A DNA stretch of 64,000 bases from Biomphalaria glabrata (Eukaryota; Mollusca; Gastropoda; Planorbidae), in contig NC_074720.1 in assembly GCF_947242115.1 (NCBI RefSeq), forward strand, positions 10,294,645-10,358,644. The letters run 5' to 3'. The notes beneath the pieces were generated by a model. The model searched no databases. It saw nothing but the letters and a program-made list of their open reading frames with translations, and was not told the origin of the DNA. The position numbers and the translations under genes are program-made. Within the stretch, counting starts at the first letter, position 1, and the number at the start of each line of letters is the position of its first letter. Of the stretch, positions 1 to 10,789 are shown one piece after another.

Positions 1-77
1 TTTTAGTATACGACGAGTTAAGTAAATAAGTTATAGTTTTATAATTTATTTCATTTATTTTTCTTTCAATTAAGGTT

Positions 78-275
78 ATGAAAACAAAATATGTTGCTAT
101 ACTAATTTTAATTGTTAATTTGTATTACACATTAAATGATGAGAAAATACACGTTCTAGCATTGCACATCGGCTACGCCCCTGGATTTGTTCCCAGGCTT
201 CATATTGTTGACTTAGGACAGATCATCCGTTCATGTACTTCTAAAAAATGTGCAGCACAGCAACGAGGCCCGTAA
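78..275 (+). other. Small ORF with signal-peptide-like start, uncertain
   Basis: A 65-codon frame begins MKTKYVAILILIVNLYYTLN, a basic start followed by a hydrophobic stretch, so the product could be secreted. The start and the Thr-Leu that follows the hydrophobic part resemble the signal exon of the minus-strand chitin-binding gene at 3426-9169 (MTKVVYIIIALAFCVIYTL across its first splice). A later SKKC is like SKQC there. No intron is evident and the cysteine spacing of the family is not kept. It could be a decayed intronless relative or chance. I do not assign a function. Confidence 0.22.
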
Positions 276-336
276 CATATTTTTTAGTCCGTGATAACTA
301 GTATCTGCTAAGTGAATTGGAATGGCCCACACTCTT

Positions 337-705
337 TATCTTTCCTTCTCTCTCTCTCTCTCTCTCTCTTTCTCATTTTCTCTCTCTCTCTCTCTTCGGA
401 ACTTCATTTTATTTCATACTGTGAATCGTTATGTTTTAGTCGTTCTACCTTTCTCTCTCTTTCTCTCTCTATCTCTCTACTTATCTCTATCTTTCCCTTT
501 ATATCTCTCAATTTCCCGTCTCTTTCTCTCTCTCTACGTATCTCACTTTCCATCTTTCTTTTTTTTTCTCTCTCTACATATCTCTATCTTTCTCGTTTCA
601 TCTCTCCTTCTCTCTCTTTCTCTCTCTCTCTATCTACGTATCTCTCTTTCTACCTCTCCTTTTTCTCTCTCTCTCTTCGGAACCTCATTTTATTTCACAC
701 TGTGC
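337..705. repeat. Compound (TC)n low-complexity tract
   Basis: An almost pure pyrimidine stretch made of TCTCTC runs with interspersed TTT and TAC. The flanks TCTTCGGAAC and ATTTTATTTCA occur at both ends (about 393 and 674), so the tract was partly duplicated. The open frames here encode only Ser/Leu/Phe runs and are not genes. Confidence 0.9.
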
Positions 706-740
706 GTCGTAATGCTCTCTGACATAGACTTTTAACTTGA

Positions 741-1855
741 ATTGGAACGACCCGTTTTATAAAGCTTCCCCCCTCCCCCTCGACACACACGCGCACAGCC
801 ATAAATTAAAGTATCTATCTTACCTGGTACCTTAATCCAGGACATGCCCAAACAATGGCAGGGTCCAATGCGAAATGGATGCACGCGGCCCAGTCAGGGT
901 AGGGATAAGGATAATAAATGATAATTAAGATTTTATGTTAGAAAATAAATTAGTTCTATCATTACAAATTTATTAAATGAAAGCTGACAATGTCGGGTTG
1001 TTGTTTTTTTCGCGCGTAGGTAGGATTGACGTTTACTATATTGAATGACACCCCGAAATGACAATAATGTATACTTTTAAGGACATTTTTATTAGTTTTC
1101 ATGAGATTTGAATAATTTCAGAAGATTTCCAGGACTACTTTTTTTGTATATTTTGCGATTTCACGAGATTTCGAGGACTTTTTCGTATATTTTGCAATTT
1201 CAAGAGATTTCCAAGAGTTTCTGGAAAATCAGGAGGCCACTGGAACCATGCTATAAGTTATAATTGTTTAATTTAATAATTTACTCCTAGAATTAGCGCG
1301 GGGCCTATGAAATAGCTGGGCCCACTGCGGCCGCATAGGTTGCATTGGCTTAAGACCGGCCCTGCCCTAATCTTGGTATCTTAGTGCTGCTATTCTTATG
1401 TTACATGTCTTGATCATTTCAGTTATCTCTTATCTACACAGCACCATGTTCACATTTATCTAGTAATTGTAACTGCTACATTATCTTATTTCAACGATTC
1501 ATTAGCCAACACAAATAGTGTCATGAACTCTTTTATTAGGAACAATACGGTAAAAACTAACCGCACTAACTACTCTCTTTATAGACCTTTGCTCATTCTC
1601 ACGGTGATGGCGTTCCCTGAAACGTTCCGCAAGGCGGAACCACGTTGCTGATCCAGTCACATGATGCGCTTTTCTCACTGAAGACGAGATCTGGTAAAAA
1701 GAAAAAGTGATAAGCACGTGACCCTGACGACTGATATTTATAGAAAGTATTGACAAAATAATTGAATAGTTTGAATAGATGATCAGAATAAGTGAAATAT
1801 AGTTTCACTTGGAAGCTTTTTTAATTAGTTCTTAATTGACTAAATTTTTGTGTCA
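741..1855. other. Gap without recognised features
   Basis: AT-rich sequence with scattered short repeats. It includes alternate copies of a TTTCNNGAGATTTC-like phrase near 1100-1215. I see no exon, transposon end or RNA gene that I can support. Confidence 0.5.
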
Positions 1856-1859
1856 TTTT

Positions 1860-2200
1860 ACGTCTGCATATTAGATCTATTCTCTTTGCAACTTGTGTGA
1901 TTAAAGAGGCCAACCATTAATGCACAGCTGTTGTCACAGATTGGGCATATGTAATCACCAGGCGCCGTTGCATTTCCCCCTTTCTTTCTGCTACTGTTGT
2001 GTATGGCATCTGCAATCCGGGATCCTTCCTTTAAGCTCGCTCTCCATGTGAGTAAATAGAACCCTTTAAAATAGGCACCATTTTTACCTTTGTAGACATT
2101 TTTTTTTAAATCGAGGGCACTCTTGAGAATGGACTCAAAAAGAATAGACTTTGTCTTTAAGTGCAAGGATCTTAAGGTACATGAACTATTCGGATACATA
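1860..2200 (-). mobile_element. LINE 3' fragment (C-terminal zinc-finger tail)
   Basis: The minus-strand frame of 113 codons has TWRASLKEG followed by a basic segment and YICPICDNSCALMVGLFNH. This is the CxxC...GL..H tail found at the C-terminus of many invertebrate endonuclease/reverse-transcriptase LINEs. The same arrangement (SWRSL, basic stretch, CxxC...GL..H) recurs in this window at 2860-3045, 22565-22830 and 29240-29540. It is 5'-truncated, with no RT domain in view. This is a relic and not a host zinc-finger gene. Confidence 0.55.
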
Positions 2201-2285
2201 AACTATTGGGGAACATTTGGGTACATGAACTATTCGGATACATAAACTATTGGGGAACATTTGGGTACATGAACAATTAAGGGAA
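2174..2285. repeat. Minisatellite, about 44-bp unit
   Basis: Tandem copies of a unit containing ACATGAACTATTCGG, ATACATAAACTATTGG and GGAACATTTGGGT. About two and a half units are clear. Degenerate ACATGA-TATT copies continue to about 2380. Confidence 0.7.
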
Positions 2286-2401
2286 CAAGAATGATATGAG
2301 TACGTGAGATATTCACAGACATGAGTTATTTGGGTAGAAGAGCTATTTGGTAACATGAACTATTCGGGTACATGAATCATTATGAATGTTCAAGTTTAGT
2401 T

Positions 2402-2560
2402 CTGGTTTATATTAAAGTTCAATTGAAAGTAAGTTCAAGCCTTGTAAACTGGTGCTGGTTTATATTAAAGTTCAATTGAAAGTAAGTTCAAGCCTTGTAA
2501 ACTGGTGCTGGTTTATATTAAAGTTCAATTGAAAGTAAGTTCAAGCCTTGTAATCTGGTG
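2402..2560. repeat. Three tandem 53-bp repeats
   Basis: CTGGTTTATATTAAAGTTC starts at 2402, 2455 and 2508, giving an exact 53-bp period with almost no divergence, so the expansion is young. Confidence 0.85.
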
Positions 2561-2689
2561 TAAGATCAATATAAGCAGCTATATTGATCCACTATGAAAC
2601 GCTTTGGATAAATATTTGTTTATAAAAGCAAATATTCACACAACATAAACTACCTAGGGCCGAAATAACACACAAGCAGTTTTCCAATC

Positions 2690-3140
2690 TATTAAAAGAC
2701 GGAGCCACGCTGAACTTTTTTAAAAGTCTGATCGGCAGGACCGCTGATGACGAATCTCACAGAGTGTGGCTGCCTTTTCCCTGGGTATGCAAACCGGGTT
2801 GTGGGACTGTCGTTTCATTGGTCCCAGGTTCGAACCATGCACTTCGTCAGAAGGTTTAAGCTGTGAAAACAGGCGCACAAGTTGCTGAGGAAAAGAGAAC
2901 AACGCTGGCAGAAGAAGAACGCCAGAGAAGAAAAGCAAGGCCAATGACAGTAGCTCCAGCTGGAATAACCTGCCCAGTGTGCAACCGAACATTCCGGGCT
3001 CCCATAGGTCTCACCAGCCACATGAGGAGGCACAAAACCCCAGTGCAAAGCCCTCAGCTCCCTTGGATGACAAAGTGGTCATCATCAAACCACGATGGAC
3101 GAACTATATATTTAAGCAAGGACATTATGATCTTCAGTTC
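2690..3140 (+). mobile_element. LINE 3' fragment (C-terminal zinc-finger tail)
   Basis: A plus-strand frame contains a basic helix rich in Lys, Arg and Glu, then GITCPVCNRTFRAPIGLTSH and MRRHK. That is the CxxC...GL..H tail of an endonuclease-type LINE ORF2. A downstream phrase in another frame (VVIIKPRW) is also typical of such tails. It is 5'-truncated and not a host C2H2 gene, because only one finger is present and no exon context supports it. Confidence 0.55.
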
Positions 3141-3425
3141 TGAAGGAAAGCCTGAAAACGTACACTCAGTAACACACGAGTTCTTGTTCTTTTCAGTCCT
3201 TGTTCAGACAGAAACCAAAATTAAACCTTCCATTACAAATCTATTCCAGGACAGGAGCCAGACTTGATAGGGCCCTAGGCCAGGCTAATTCAGCTATAGG
3301 GCCCCTTGTAATTATAAGTATTGAGACTGCACTCATTTTTGGCAAAAAGATTTTCAGAAAGACTAACTCAACTAAACCTTTGGATCGCGGTGCTGGTCTA
3401 ATTTATTAAAATAATCCATACTTAC

Positions 3426-6400
3426 GTGCAGCGCAGTACAGTCGCCCTAGACTGACCTCCCCTGCACAAACGTAATACGAGATACAGTTGTCTGACAGGT
3501 CAGCGTAGTAGCCATCAATCTTCCCTAAGCAGGGCTGGTCCTTGCCGCATTCTGTGTGGCCAGTTCTCGGACTAAAAACAAAAGGATCTAGATTTTCAAT
3601 ACTTGAAAAGGTGAGTTGTCAAAAAATATTCAGAAAGTCAATGCTTTAAAAAATGTTACTAGTTTGTTTTTGTTGTTGTTTTTTTTTTTTACAAAGCCTA
3701 TATCAGCTCACTATGTCCGTCCGTCCGTCTGTCTGTCTGGTAAAATGTTTGAACACGTTTTTTCTTCCATTTCCTATTCTCGGATCAAGTTACAACTTTA
3801 CACAATTATTCATTGAGCCTGACAAAAAATACATCAATAAAAAAAATCAGCATATTAACTACTAGTAAGAATTGATGTTCACTTGCATTGTTTAATACAA
3901 CGACGTTGTCAGTATCAGTTGGAGAAAAATATGTAGGCCACAACGGGGTTTGCGTGGCCATGCACTCGTCCTTAATCTTCGGAATCGATCGCATTGTCAT
4001 TATAATGACGTAAACTTGGGCTTATTATAAACACATTGTAAGGATGAAGACAACCTGAAGTTAGTTCCAAGAAATGTTATAGCTCTTTAAGCAAGACTGT
4101 CACGTTACAATAGCATACATATCTATATCTTCGGACGCATGAAGCAAATGACCATCGGCCATCTTCTCCATTTGTAACTCCAGGTATTCTTGTTCATATG
4201 TAACTCCAGGTATTCTTGTTCATATGTAACTCCAGGTATTCTTGTTCATATGTAACTCCAGGTATTCTTGTTCATATGTAACTCCAGGTATTCTTGTTCA
4301 TATGTAACTCCAGGTATTCTTGTTCATATGTAACTCCAGGTATTCTTGTTCATATGTAACTCCAGGTATTCTTGTTCATATGTAACTCCAGGTATTCTTG
4401 TTCATATGTAACTCCAGGTATTCTTGTTCATATGTAACTCCAGGTATTCTTACTGTTACGGAGTGTATGTGTGTCTCGAATGTAACGACCAGGGAAGGGA
4501 AAGTTTGTTTTTGGTGGTTTAGGCTGATGAAACCATGGGCTGGTCTGTCATAATAAAAGTTAATAGAAGTCAAGTGTTTGAGAGTTCAAGGGGAATCTAA
4601 GTATAGATAAAAGACAGAAAGGGGGTATATTTGTAAAGAGTTATCTCTTGTTTCTCCATACAACTTCTCTCAAGTTGAATCCATGTATAGCTGTTAATAA
4701 AAGCTTCATTACGTTTTATTTAATCAAGAAGTTTAAAATAAAAGCATAGTATAAAGGGGACTAACTCAACTTATACCACCACTTCAATCAAGTACAATTT
4801 CTTTCCCTTGTTCGACATACCAAACAAAATAATTAATTACCAATTATTGATTCATGTTTTGTCTGGTAAAAGAAATAAAAAAATACGCCCACATCGGTTA
4901 AGTTGTACTAGATGTTTGGAGCTACAAGCCAATGACTGACCAACACCACTTACGCTAGACATTGTTTAGAGTCTCTGTCCAGGACCGTTCCGTTGATGGT
5001 GCAGTTGACGATATCGACCAGCTTGCTAGAGTTACAAAACTTGAATCCCCAGCAGCCAATCTCCACTGTCCAGTTGTCTGGCCGTCCAACACACACAGGA
5101 TCTTGGGACACTGGAGGCACAAAAACAACATTGCAACAACTCAGAAGTAGAATTTATTAAAGATGTTCATCTCTTGCGAATTACTATAAACAAATAGCTA
5201 CAGAATATAGGAAGTGTATATTAGTTATGACGCAAACACATGCACGAACTGAGGCAAAATCGGCCGCTCCAGAATTGGCTTGATTAGCCCCGTCTCAAGA
5301 CGTAACCAAAACCAGTGACTCATCTGGGCGCATCCATTGTCTTCCGAAACAAAAGGAGCCATATATATATATATATTAGCTATGTAATTAAGAAAGTATC
5401 TGAAAATTAAGTGCACAATTTTGAACTAAGTTTTGTTATTTAGTAGGCAACTTGTGATCTATTAATTGAGCGTCCTTGACATTGTTTGAAATAAATATAT
5501 ATCGTGAAAAGTGTTATGGAGTTTCTATGATGTAGCCATAAAAAAGAAGAGAAGATGGTTTTGGTTGTATAGACTAAAAAGTGTTAAATCTGTGTATAAT
5601 GTTAATAAAAGTATTAGGTTTTATTTAATTAAGAAGTTTGTTCTAGTTTATTTAAAGTTCTATATAGAAATAGTATACAAATATAAATCTATTTAGTTCT
5701 ACTAACCGTTTGGAGTTGAAAACCAACGACCTAGTAGCAACTGGCAGTGATGTGTTATAATGTACGCTAATAACCGAACATGGGTAGGCCTAGCTAGCCC
5801 AAAGTAAATGGTCCTTTTTCATTTACCCTACTATTCGTTCCTTCAAAATGGTATATTACTAAATACCAGCCCAAACCTCTTTCTGGATGGCGCAGTATAG
5901 TGGGCAGGTTTTGAACCCAGGACCATTAAAACGACAGTCCAGACCACACGACGAGGCAGTCATAGTCCCAAAATAACCATTAGATCTAATGGCGAACACT
6001 ACCATAAAGATACAGTCAAATCAATAAACGTTTATAAATGTTTTCTTAATTTCGAAATAATTGCTGAGCTCCAGATTTCATTGTTCTCTTTTGTTTATAA
6101 TATTAATTAAAGCATTCATATGTTTAGTTCTACTTTAAAAAAAAAAGTTCATCTGCCAAAGATAAAGAACAAGGAAGCTACAGATAAGTGTAACATTCGA
6201 CTATCTTGTTTAATAAGGACTCTCTAATTTTTTTAGGTTGTAGATTTCAAACAAATAAATTTGCAACTTTGGAAGACATGCTTACTTATAATGAAAATGT
6301 TGATATTGTATTGGGAAACAGATTACATAGATCTATAGGAGAATGAGGAGGCGCGGTGGCTAAGCGGTAAAGTGCTTGGCTTCCAACCGTGGTCCCCGGT

Positions 6401-9169
6401 TCGAATCCCGGTAAAGTCTGGGATTTTTAATATTGGAATCTTTGGGCGCCTCTTGGTCCACCCAGCTCTAATAGGTACCTGACATTATTTGGGGAAATTA
6501 AAGGCGTTTGGTCGTTTTGCTGACCACATGACACCCTCGTTAATCGTGTGTCACAGAAGATTAAGGATGAGTGAAGTGTTTCACTTGACTTCGCAATCCC
6601 AGTTGCGAACTACTTATTTTTCCGCACATCGTGCAGACAAAGCCGTTGACTTCGGTGGTCTATTTAACTCTTTCTCTCCTAACTAACGATACCAACGTTG
6701 ATTCCACCAGAATGTTGTAAATAATTACGGAGAGAAAGAGTTAAGTTTTCTTATTGTCTTCTGCGCTTTTCTTCAATAAATGCAATGTTGAAAGTTAGCC
6801 GCTTTTTTACTCGGGGTCGATACGACAATACGTAGGATTTGTGAAATAATGTAAGGCATCCAGCCTGCGTTAGTTGTTGTTAAAGTGGGATGTGGATTGC
6901 GCAGTCACTATTAGGAATCAGGAGCGAACATTATTTCAAAAGAGAAAGGTTTTGATTTAGAGACAATGACGCGACTAGTAAAAACAAGACCGGGAATTGA
7001 GGAAGATTAGCGAAAAGTAGTCAGACTAATTTTGACGGCCTTAGAGAGGGGCTGTTTTTATGGACGTATAGATTTAGCTTGACGACATTCGACTGTTCCT
7101 TTTATTATCACTAAACTTGTTAATCGACATCGCACCTCTGTATCGTTGGTATTTCGCCTGTGTTATTTTGCTATTTGAAAGTTAATTCAGCGTCCAACCT
7201 GCGCTAGATATTGTTATAGTGCAGGGGTGGGCAAATTACGACCCGCGGCCACATGCGGCCCGCCGGAGTGTTTTATGCGGCCCGCCGACACCTACAGAAG
7301 TCAGGTGTGCCCACAGTATATACTTATAAAAATGCAAATATATTAAAAAATGCAAATATATTAAAAATAATATAAATATAAATTATTGAAACTGTCATTA
7401 TAAAAAGTTTCAAGCAAACGAAGACTATGCTTTTTGGCTATACATCAATACACTCAATTCAAGACACGGTCTCTGATCAGTATTTATTTAATGCTATGAA
7501 GAACTGTGTTGAATGTTGGGTATGCTTGGAACAAGATGGCAAGGGGGACAACTGGTGAAGGTCGATCTTTGACAGTAAAATGGTGTTTTTTTTTTGAAAT
7601 ACCCCAACCATAAACTTTAAACAGGAAAGTTTGCACAAAGCTGCATAAAATTTCAACTTCAGAAGTGGAAATCTGTTGTAATAAAACTTATTAAAGCCAG
7701 GGTGTATTAAACACAGGTAGTTTCGATTATGAATAAAATAATCCAATATATCCGCCATCTTAACATGGGCAAGGTAAACGAGAACACTATAAAATATCAA
7801 GGAAGAAATTCTTCTGTTACTTGAAGGACATTGACTGTGACTTTGTTACCAATATTTCTAATGAAGAGTGGAAGACAGATTTTATGTTTCATAATTGCTA
7901 CTGCAATGAGTCTTTTGCACATGAAATGTAAATGGATGTTAAATCTTTTCAAACAAGGCCTTCCCATTTCTACAAGCAAGCAAAAGAAAACAAGCTTTGT
8001 CATTTTCCTTTGCTGAAAGGTGAAATTATTTCTAGTGAAATGATTAAAAGTACAACACTTATTAAGATTCCTTAATTTTGCAATTTATAAAAGCAAATTT
8101 TAAGACGTCAAGAACCGGCTTTCAATACAATTACCTCACCCTTTAGCGCAGAAGCTGATTTAGCTGAAGAGTACATAACTCCGAGCAAAGAGAATTTCCA
8201 GTCAGTACTTCCAAAGGAGTCTTATAGGTGCCAGAATCTGTATGTCACTTTACAAAATGTGCTTCTGTTCACACAATTTGTGTACACATACACCTGTTCT
8301 TCTTCTTCTTCTTTCTTCTCATTTTACATGTTGGAGGGCTCAGATCAGTAATCCTATATCTGAGATGAACCGCGCAATGTTTTCCAGATCAGGCAGTTCT
8401 CCGAATAGCTTTGATTCTATAGGAGGGCTTTGGGGCCAGAGTCCTGTTCGGGTCTCTGATTTAGTATGCACCATTGAAGGACATGGTCTGCATTCTCTGG
8501 TGATGTCCCAAAAGGGCAAGTTTCTCTCGTCCCGACATTTAACTTCCGGAACATATGTTGTCTCATCCAGTGAACAAGCATTATATTTTGGGTGGGAGGA
8601 AACTAAACAAGCATAATTACTGGTCGATTTTGACTGACTCTAATTTGACAGCAGTCACAAGGGTAACAACTAGTAAGCTAGTTCCACAGTTCCGGAACAT
8701 TATGCACGAGTGTAAAAAGTAAAATACTACACATTAAGTACAACTGTATATTAATGGGGTTATTGTAATATAAAAAGACAGCTATTAAAAAAATATTCAT
8801 TGATTTCAAAAATTGCTAACTTTTCTTGTAATTCCTTAACGTGGAGTGTGGAAAAAAAGAAACGTGAACATAATACAGTGTAGCTATGAATTAAAAATTA
8901 GCTAGAGTATTTTTCTAAGTTGTGTATACATATGCGGCCCGCCATTCCCAAATTTAAAGAAATGCGGCCCTCGATCTAAAAAGGTTGCCCACCCCTGTTA
9001 TAGTGGAATATGGATTACGCAGACCATGTACTGTACATAACCGCGATAATGCGATATTGTGATGGATAAAAAAAAAGAGTGTTATTGAAAAATATGCAAA
9101 AAGAATTTACTTACAAGTATATATTACACAAAAAGCCAAGGCAATAATTATATATACTACTTTGGTCAT
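3426..9169 (-). CDS. Secreted two-domain chitin-binding (CBM14) protein, 3' end not seen
   Basis: The product is a small secreted protein predicted to bind chitin outside the cell. Exons on the minus strand are 9115-9169 (ATG at 9167-9169, signal peptide MTKVVYIIIALAFCVIYT), 4954-5110 and 3426-3571, all with GT-AG borders and phases that join. Exon 2 carries domain 1, with cysteines in CVGRPDNW, IGCWGFKFC, VNC and QC; exon 3 supplies its sixth cysteine (TEC). Exon 3 then starts domain 2 (QPCLGKIDGYY, DNC, YYVC, LYC). The last exon, expected to end in a PPPCG-like sequence, was not found between 1 and 3426, so it probably lies beyond the left edge. Domain 1 has four N-glycosylation sequons (NWT, NSS, NCT, NGT). 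The two plus-strand genes at 20953 and 34336 have the same plan. The 4-kb first intron holds a hAT element, a SINE and a TTAA MITE. Chitin binding is inferred from cysteine spacing and aromatic residues. Confidence 0.82.
3690..3870 (+). repeat. Dispersed repeat D (PyCCGTCTGTC family)
   Basis: Starts with GTCCGTCCGTCTGTCTGTC, then TCTGGTAAAA, CGGATCAAGTT and CACAATTATTCATTG. The same order of blocks occurs at 10790-11060, and related material lies in reverse at 4690-4880, 12480-12620 and 30140-30290. No coding capacity was seen. Confidence 0.65.
4173..4450. repeat. 26-bp minisatellite, about 11 copies
   Basis: The unit combines TGTAACTCCAGGTATTC and TTGTTCATA. Nearly identical copies run from 4173 to 4450. 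It sits in intron 2 of the minus-strand chitin-binding gene. Confidence 0.95.
4690..4880 (-). repeat. Dispersed repeat D, reverse copy
   Basis: Contains AAGGGGACTAACTCAACTT and AATTTCTTTCCCTTGTTC, which are the reverse complement of blocks at 10980-11040 in the plus-strand copy. Confidence 0.5.
5120..5880. other. Intronic AT-rich sequence
   Basis: Intron 1 sequence of the minus-strand chitin-binding gene. It has a short (AT)n run near 5361 and no supported feature. Two frames of about 60 codons are not credible genes. Confidence 0.4.
5885..5965 (-). mobile_element. SINE-B fragment (tRNA-derived head)
   Basis: Matches the tRNA-like head of the family also seen at 23240-23420 and 38265-38450. 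In the minus direction it gives CTGCCTCGTCGTGTGGTCTG and a B-box-like GGGTTCAAAACC. It is truncated. Confidence 0.55.
6347..6600 (+). mobile_element. SINE-A, best-preserved copy
   Basis: Begins GGAGGCGCGGTGGCTAAGCGG, which resembles a tRNA A box (TGGCTAAGCGG). GGTTCGAATCCCGG follows about 50 nt later and is a good B box, so this is a pol III promoter. The body has GGCGCCTC, CACCCAGCTCTAATAGG, GACATTATTTGGGG and GACCACATGACACCCTCG. The body recurs at 21375, 24515, 25815 and 37223. It is not a tRNA gene because no acceptor stem closes. The 3' limit is approximate. Confidence 0.8.
6664..6744 (+). mobile_element. 81-bp TTAA-flanked palindromic MITE, copy 1
   Basis: Starts TTAACTCTTTCTCTCC and ends GGAGAGAAAGAGTTAA, with TTAA at both ends. 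The core contains ACGATACCAACGTTGATTCC. It is exactly 81 bp, like the copies at 19648, 37062 and 51854. The TTAA duplication suggests mobilisation by a piggyBac-type transposase (inference). Confidence 0.85.
6745..7213. other. Unassigned, with an internal duplicated phrase
   Basis: The stretch CAGCCTGCGTTAGTTGTTG...GTGGATTGCGCAG near 6858 is repeated at 7195-7213 plus 9006-9025, where the hAT element interrupts it. The host sequence of the hAT insertion is therefore itself duplicated. Confidence 0.5.
7222..8997 (+). mobile_element. hAT DNA transposon relic with 8-bp TSD
   Basis: The termini are CAGGGGTGGGCAA at 7222 and its inverse TTGCCCACCCCTG ending at 8997. Both are flanked by the perfect 8-bp target duplication TTATAGTG (7214-7221 and 8998-9005), a hAT hallmark. 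Subterminal GCGGCCCGCC motifs occur at both ends. A decayed plus-strand frame at about 7826-8070 reads ISNEEWKTDF, then ESFAHEM followed by a stop, MDVKSF and LCHFPLLKGE. This resembles the middle of ZBED/GTF2IRD2-like hAT transposases. A LINE tail is nested at about 8290-8605. The element lies in intron 1 of the minus-strand chitin-binding gene. Confidence 0.88.
8290..8605 (-). mobile_element. LINE 3' tail nested in the hAT element
   Basis: The minus strand reads RPCPSMVHTKSETRTGLWPQ, then SPPIESKLFGELPDLENIAR and FISDIGLLI, then a stop. After it comes a short 3' UTR and an (AAG)n tail (plus-strand TTCTTCTTCTTC at about 8297). This is the extreme C-terminus of an RNase H-bearing LINE. The plus-strand 124-codon frame in the same place is its antisense shadow. 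The insertion postdates the hAT element. Confidence 0.65.
9115..9169 (-). other. Signal-peptide exon of the minus-strand chitin-binding gene
   Basis: A 55-nt coding exon, 18 codons plus one base, with donor GTAAGT. Its length and phase equal those of the first exons at 20953-21007 and 34336-34390. The start was chosen because this is the only ATG before the hydrophobic core. Confidence 0.8.
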
Positions 9170-9224
9170 TGTTTGGCTTCTTTTGTTCTGTGTGTAGAGA
9201 TAAAGAGATTTTAAACTCCAAGAA

Positions 9225-9259
9225 AGATAACCCATTCAGCCTTGTGTGTTGGTTATAAA
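9225..9259 (-). promoter_or_regulatory. TATA-like promoter of the minus-strand gene
   Basis: On the minus strand CTTTATAACC (9251-9260) lies about 85 nt upstream of the ATG. A start of transcription about 30 nt downstream would leave a 5' UTR of roughly 55 nt. This is inferred from position only. Confidence 0.5.
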
Positions 9260-9414
9260 GAGAGAGAAATTCCATGGTCCTACAAAGATTTTAAAAAAAA
9301 TTTTTTTTTTTTTGGAAGTGGACATAGAACAATGACATTGTCTGGTCTAACATCTGTCGCAGTGCGTTACTTGGAGCGAGTTTTTCTCATGCGTAGATGA
9401 TCAGGCTGTTATCA

Positions 9415-9463
9415 ATGTATTCTCATCCTGGTTCGACCGCGTATTCTCATCCTGGTTCGACCG
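9415..9463. repeat. Two tandem 24-bp repeats
   Basis: GTATTCTCATCCTGGTTCG plus ACCGC occurs twice in direct succession. Confidence 0.8.
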
Positions 9464-9479
9464 CAGCCACCCACTTAAT

Positions 9480-10785
9480 GACTTCTGAGAACAAAATGAA
9501 TAGATAAATAAAATACAATAAATGAATTAGAATATCCTTTTTTAATTCTTCTATATCAGTGTGAGTAGGTCATCTAGTGCCTTTCGACTTATCGTGAAAG
9601 TCACACCTATTGCTTGACTCAGGGCTTCGGAGTAACATGCAGCTCCCTTTCCTAGCTTACTAGAGGGGGAGCTGCTTTTCTAAGACTATCTCCAGAAGAA
9701 CTATGTTTCTAGTATACAAAAAAAATAATTACGGACCACTTTACCGATTAAACGGACTAGCTCTAATGAACATTCATTACCTTACAGTTAGATTTTAAGC
9801 ATTTTGTACAAATCTATGCAAAGATTACAAAGAGAGTTTGTGTAAACACAAACTCAAATGGGGCCCCCTCAGTGATCTATATCCTTTGTCTATAAATTTA
9901 TATATTATTACATTCCTAAACTGCTTCCGGATCCTAAAATGATAGCGTCCCCTCAGACCTCAAAGGGGGACGAATGATTTGTTTTTCCGTGTTGGAGGGA
10001 GCTTGTCACAGTTTAAGAAAAACTTATATATGTCAGTCCGCGAATGTTTACGGTACCTTCATAGCCTACAAGAGCATCCTTTCAGGTAAAATATTGAAAA
10101 GTGTTTTTGAAAGCAGTTAGGCATAATTTAAATGTTGCTTTAAACCAGTGCCCAATGTTATTGTTGAAGTACACAATACTAGTGGCTTGGTCGTAAAGGT
10201 TCTGGATTATTTTATATATGTTTTTATTTATATTGTATTTTCCCATTGTCGTCAACAGCCAGACTGTATAGAGTCGTAAACCTTATAACGGCTTTTCGTC
10301 TTTCGTGGCCAATTACTAATAATTAAAAATTAATTTAAATACATACCTGTATAATATTTGAACAGAATTGATGATTCTTTTTATGCATTTTAATATAACC
10401 AAAATATTGAACAAGGTGACTGCAAGAGAAATAATGCCGATTGCGCTAAATGGGAGACAAAACTTAATTGCAATTATCCCTCAGGGTTACAAGTTGACTA
10501 CTAATCAGGCGTGGTTAGATAACATTTTCAAAGAGAAGTTTCAATAATTTCTAAATAAAAGAAACTCGTGTCGATTTAACACACATCACTTTCTTTTCCT
10601 CTAACCTAGTGATTCCCAAAGTGGTCTATATAGACACTCATGGGTCCTCAACGACTTACAAGGGGTCCACGAGACCAAAAATAATTGTGAACCACTGCTC
10701 TAGCTCATCCACACCCTCGACTTATAAAGCCTAAGATCTTCAATCGCTTATTAAAACAAATTACATTAATGAGATAAACTTTGAT
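9480..10785. other. Intergenic stretch, nothing supported
   Basis: AT-rich sequence with no exon pattern, terminal repeats or RNA gene that I can support. Short phrases such as CCCAAAGTGGTC...GGGTCCAC near 10617-10675 hint at further old hAT-like debris. Confidence 0.4.
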
Positions 10786-10789
10786 TTTT

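Noticed and set aside
312-735. Two overlapping frames of about 136 codons
   Set aside because: They are translations of a (TC)n tract, giving only Ser/Leu/Phe runs, with no splice or promoter context.
2863-3267. Host C2H2 zinc-finger gene
   Set aside because: Only one finger-like motif, of the LINE C-terminal type that recurs at 1860, 22565 and 29240.
1-3425. Last exon of the minus-strand chitin-binding gene
   Set aside because: I looked for a reverse-complement PPPCG block with an acceptor in the right phase and found none, so the gene is reported as lacking its 3' end in this window.
6347-6425. A functional tRNA gene
   Set aside because: A- and B-box sequences are present, but no cloverleaf closes and the same sequence is the head of a dispersed SINE.
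8242-8616. 124-codon plus-strand frame
   Set aside because: It is antisense to a LINE C-terminus (SKLFGELPDLE...) nested in the hAT element.
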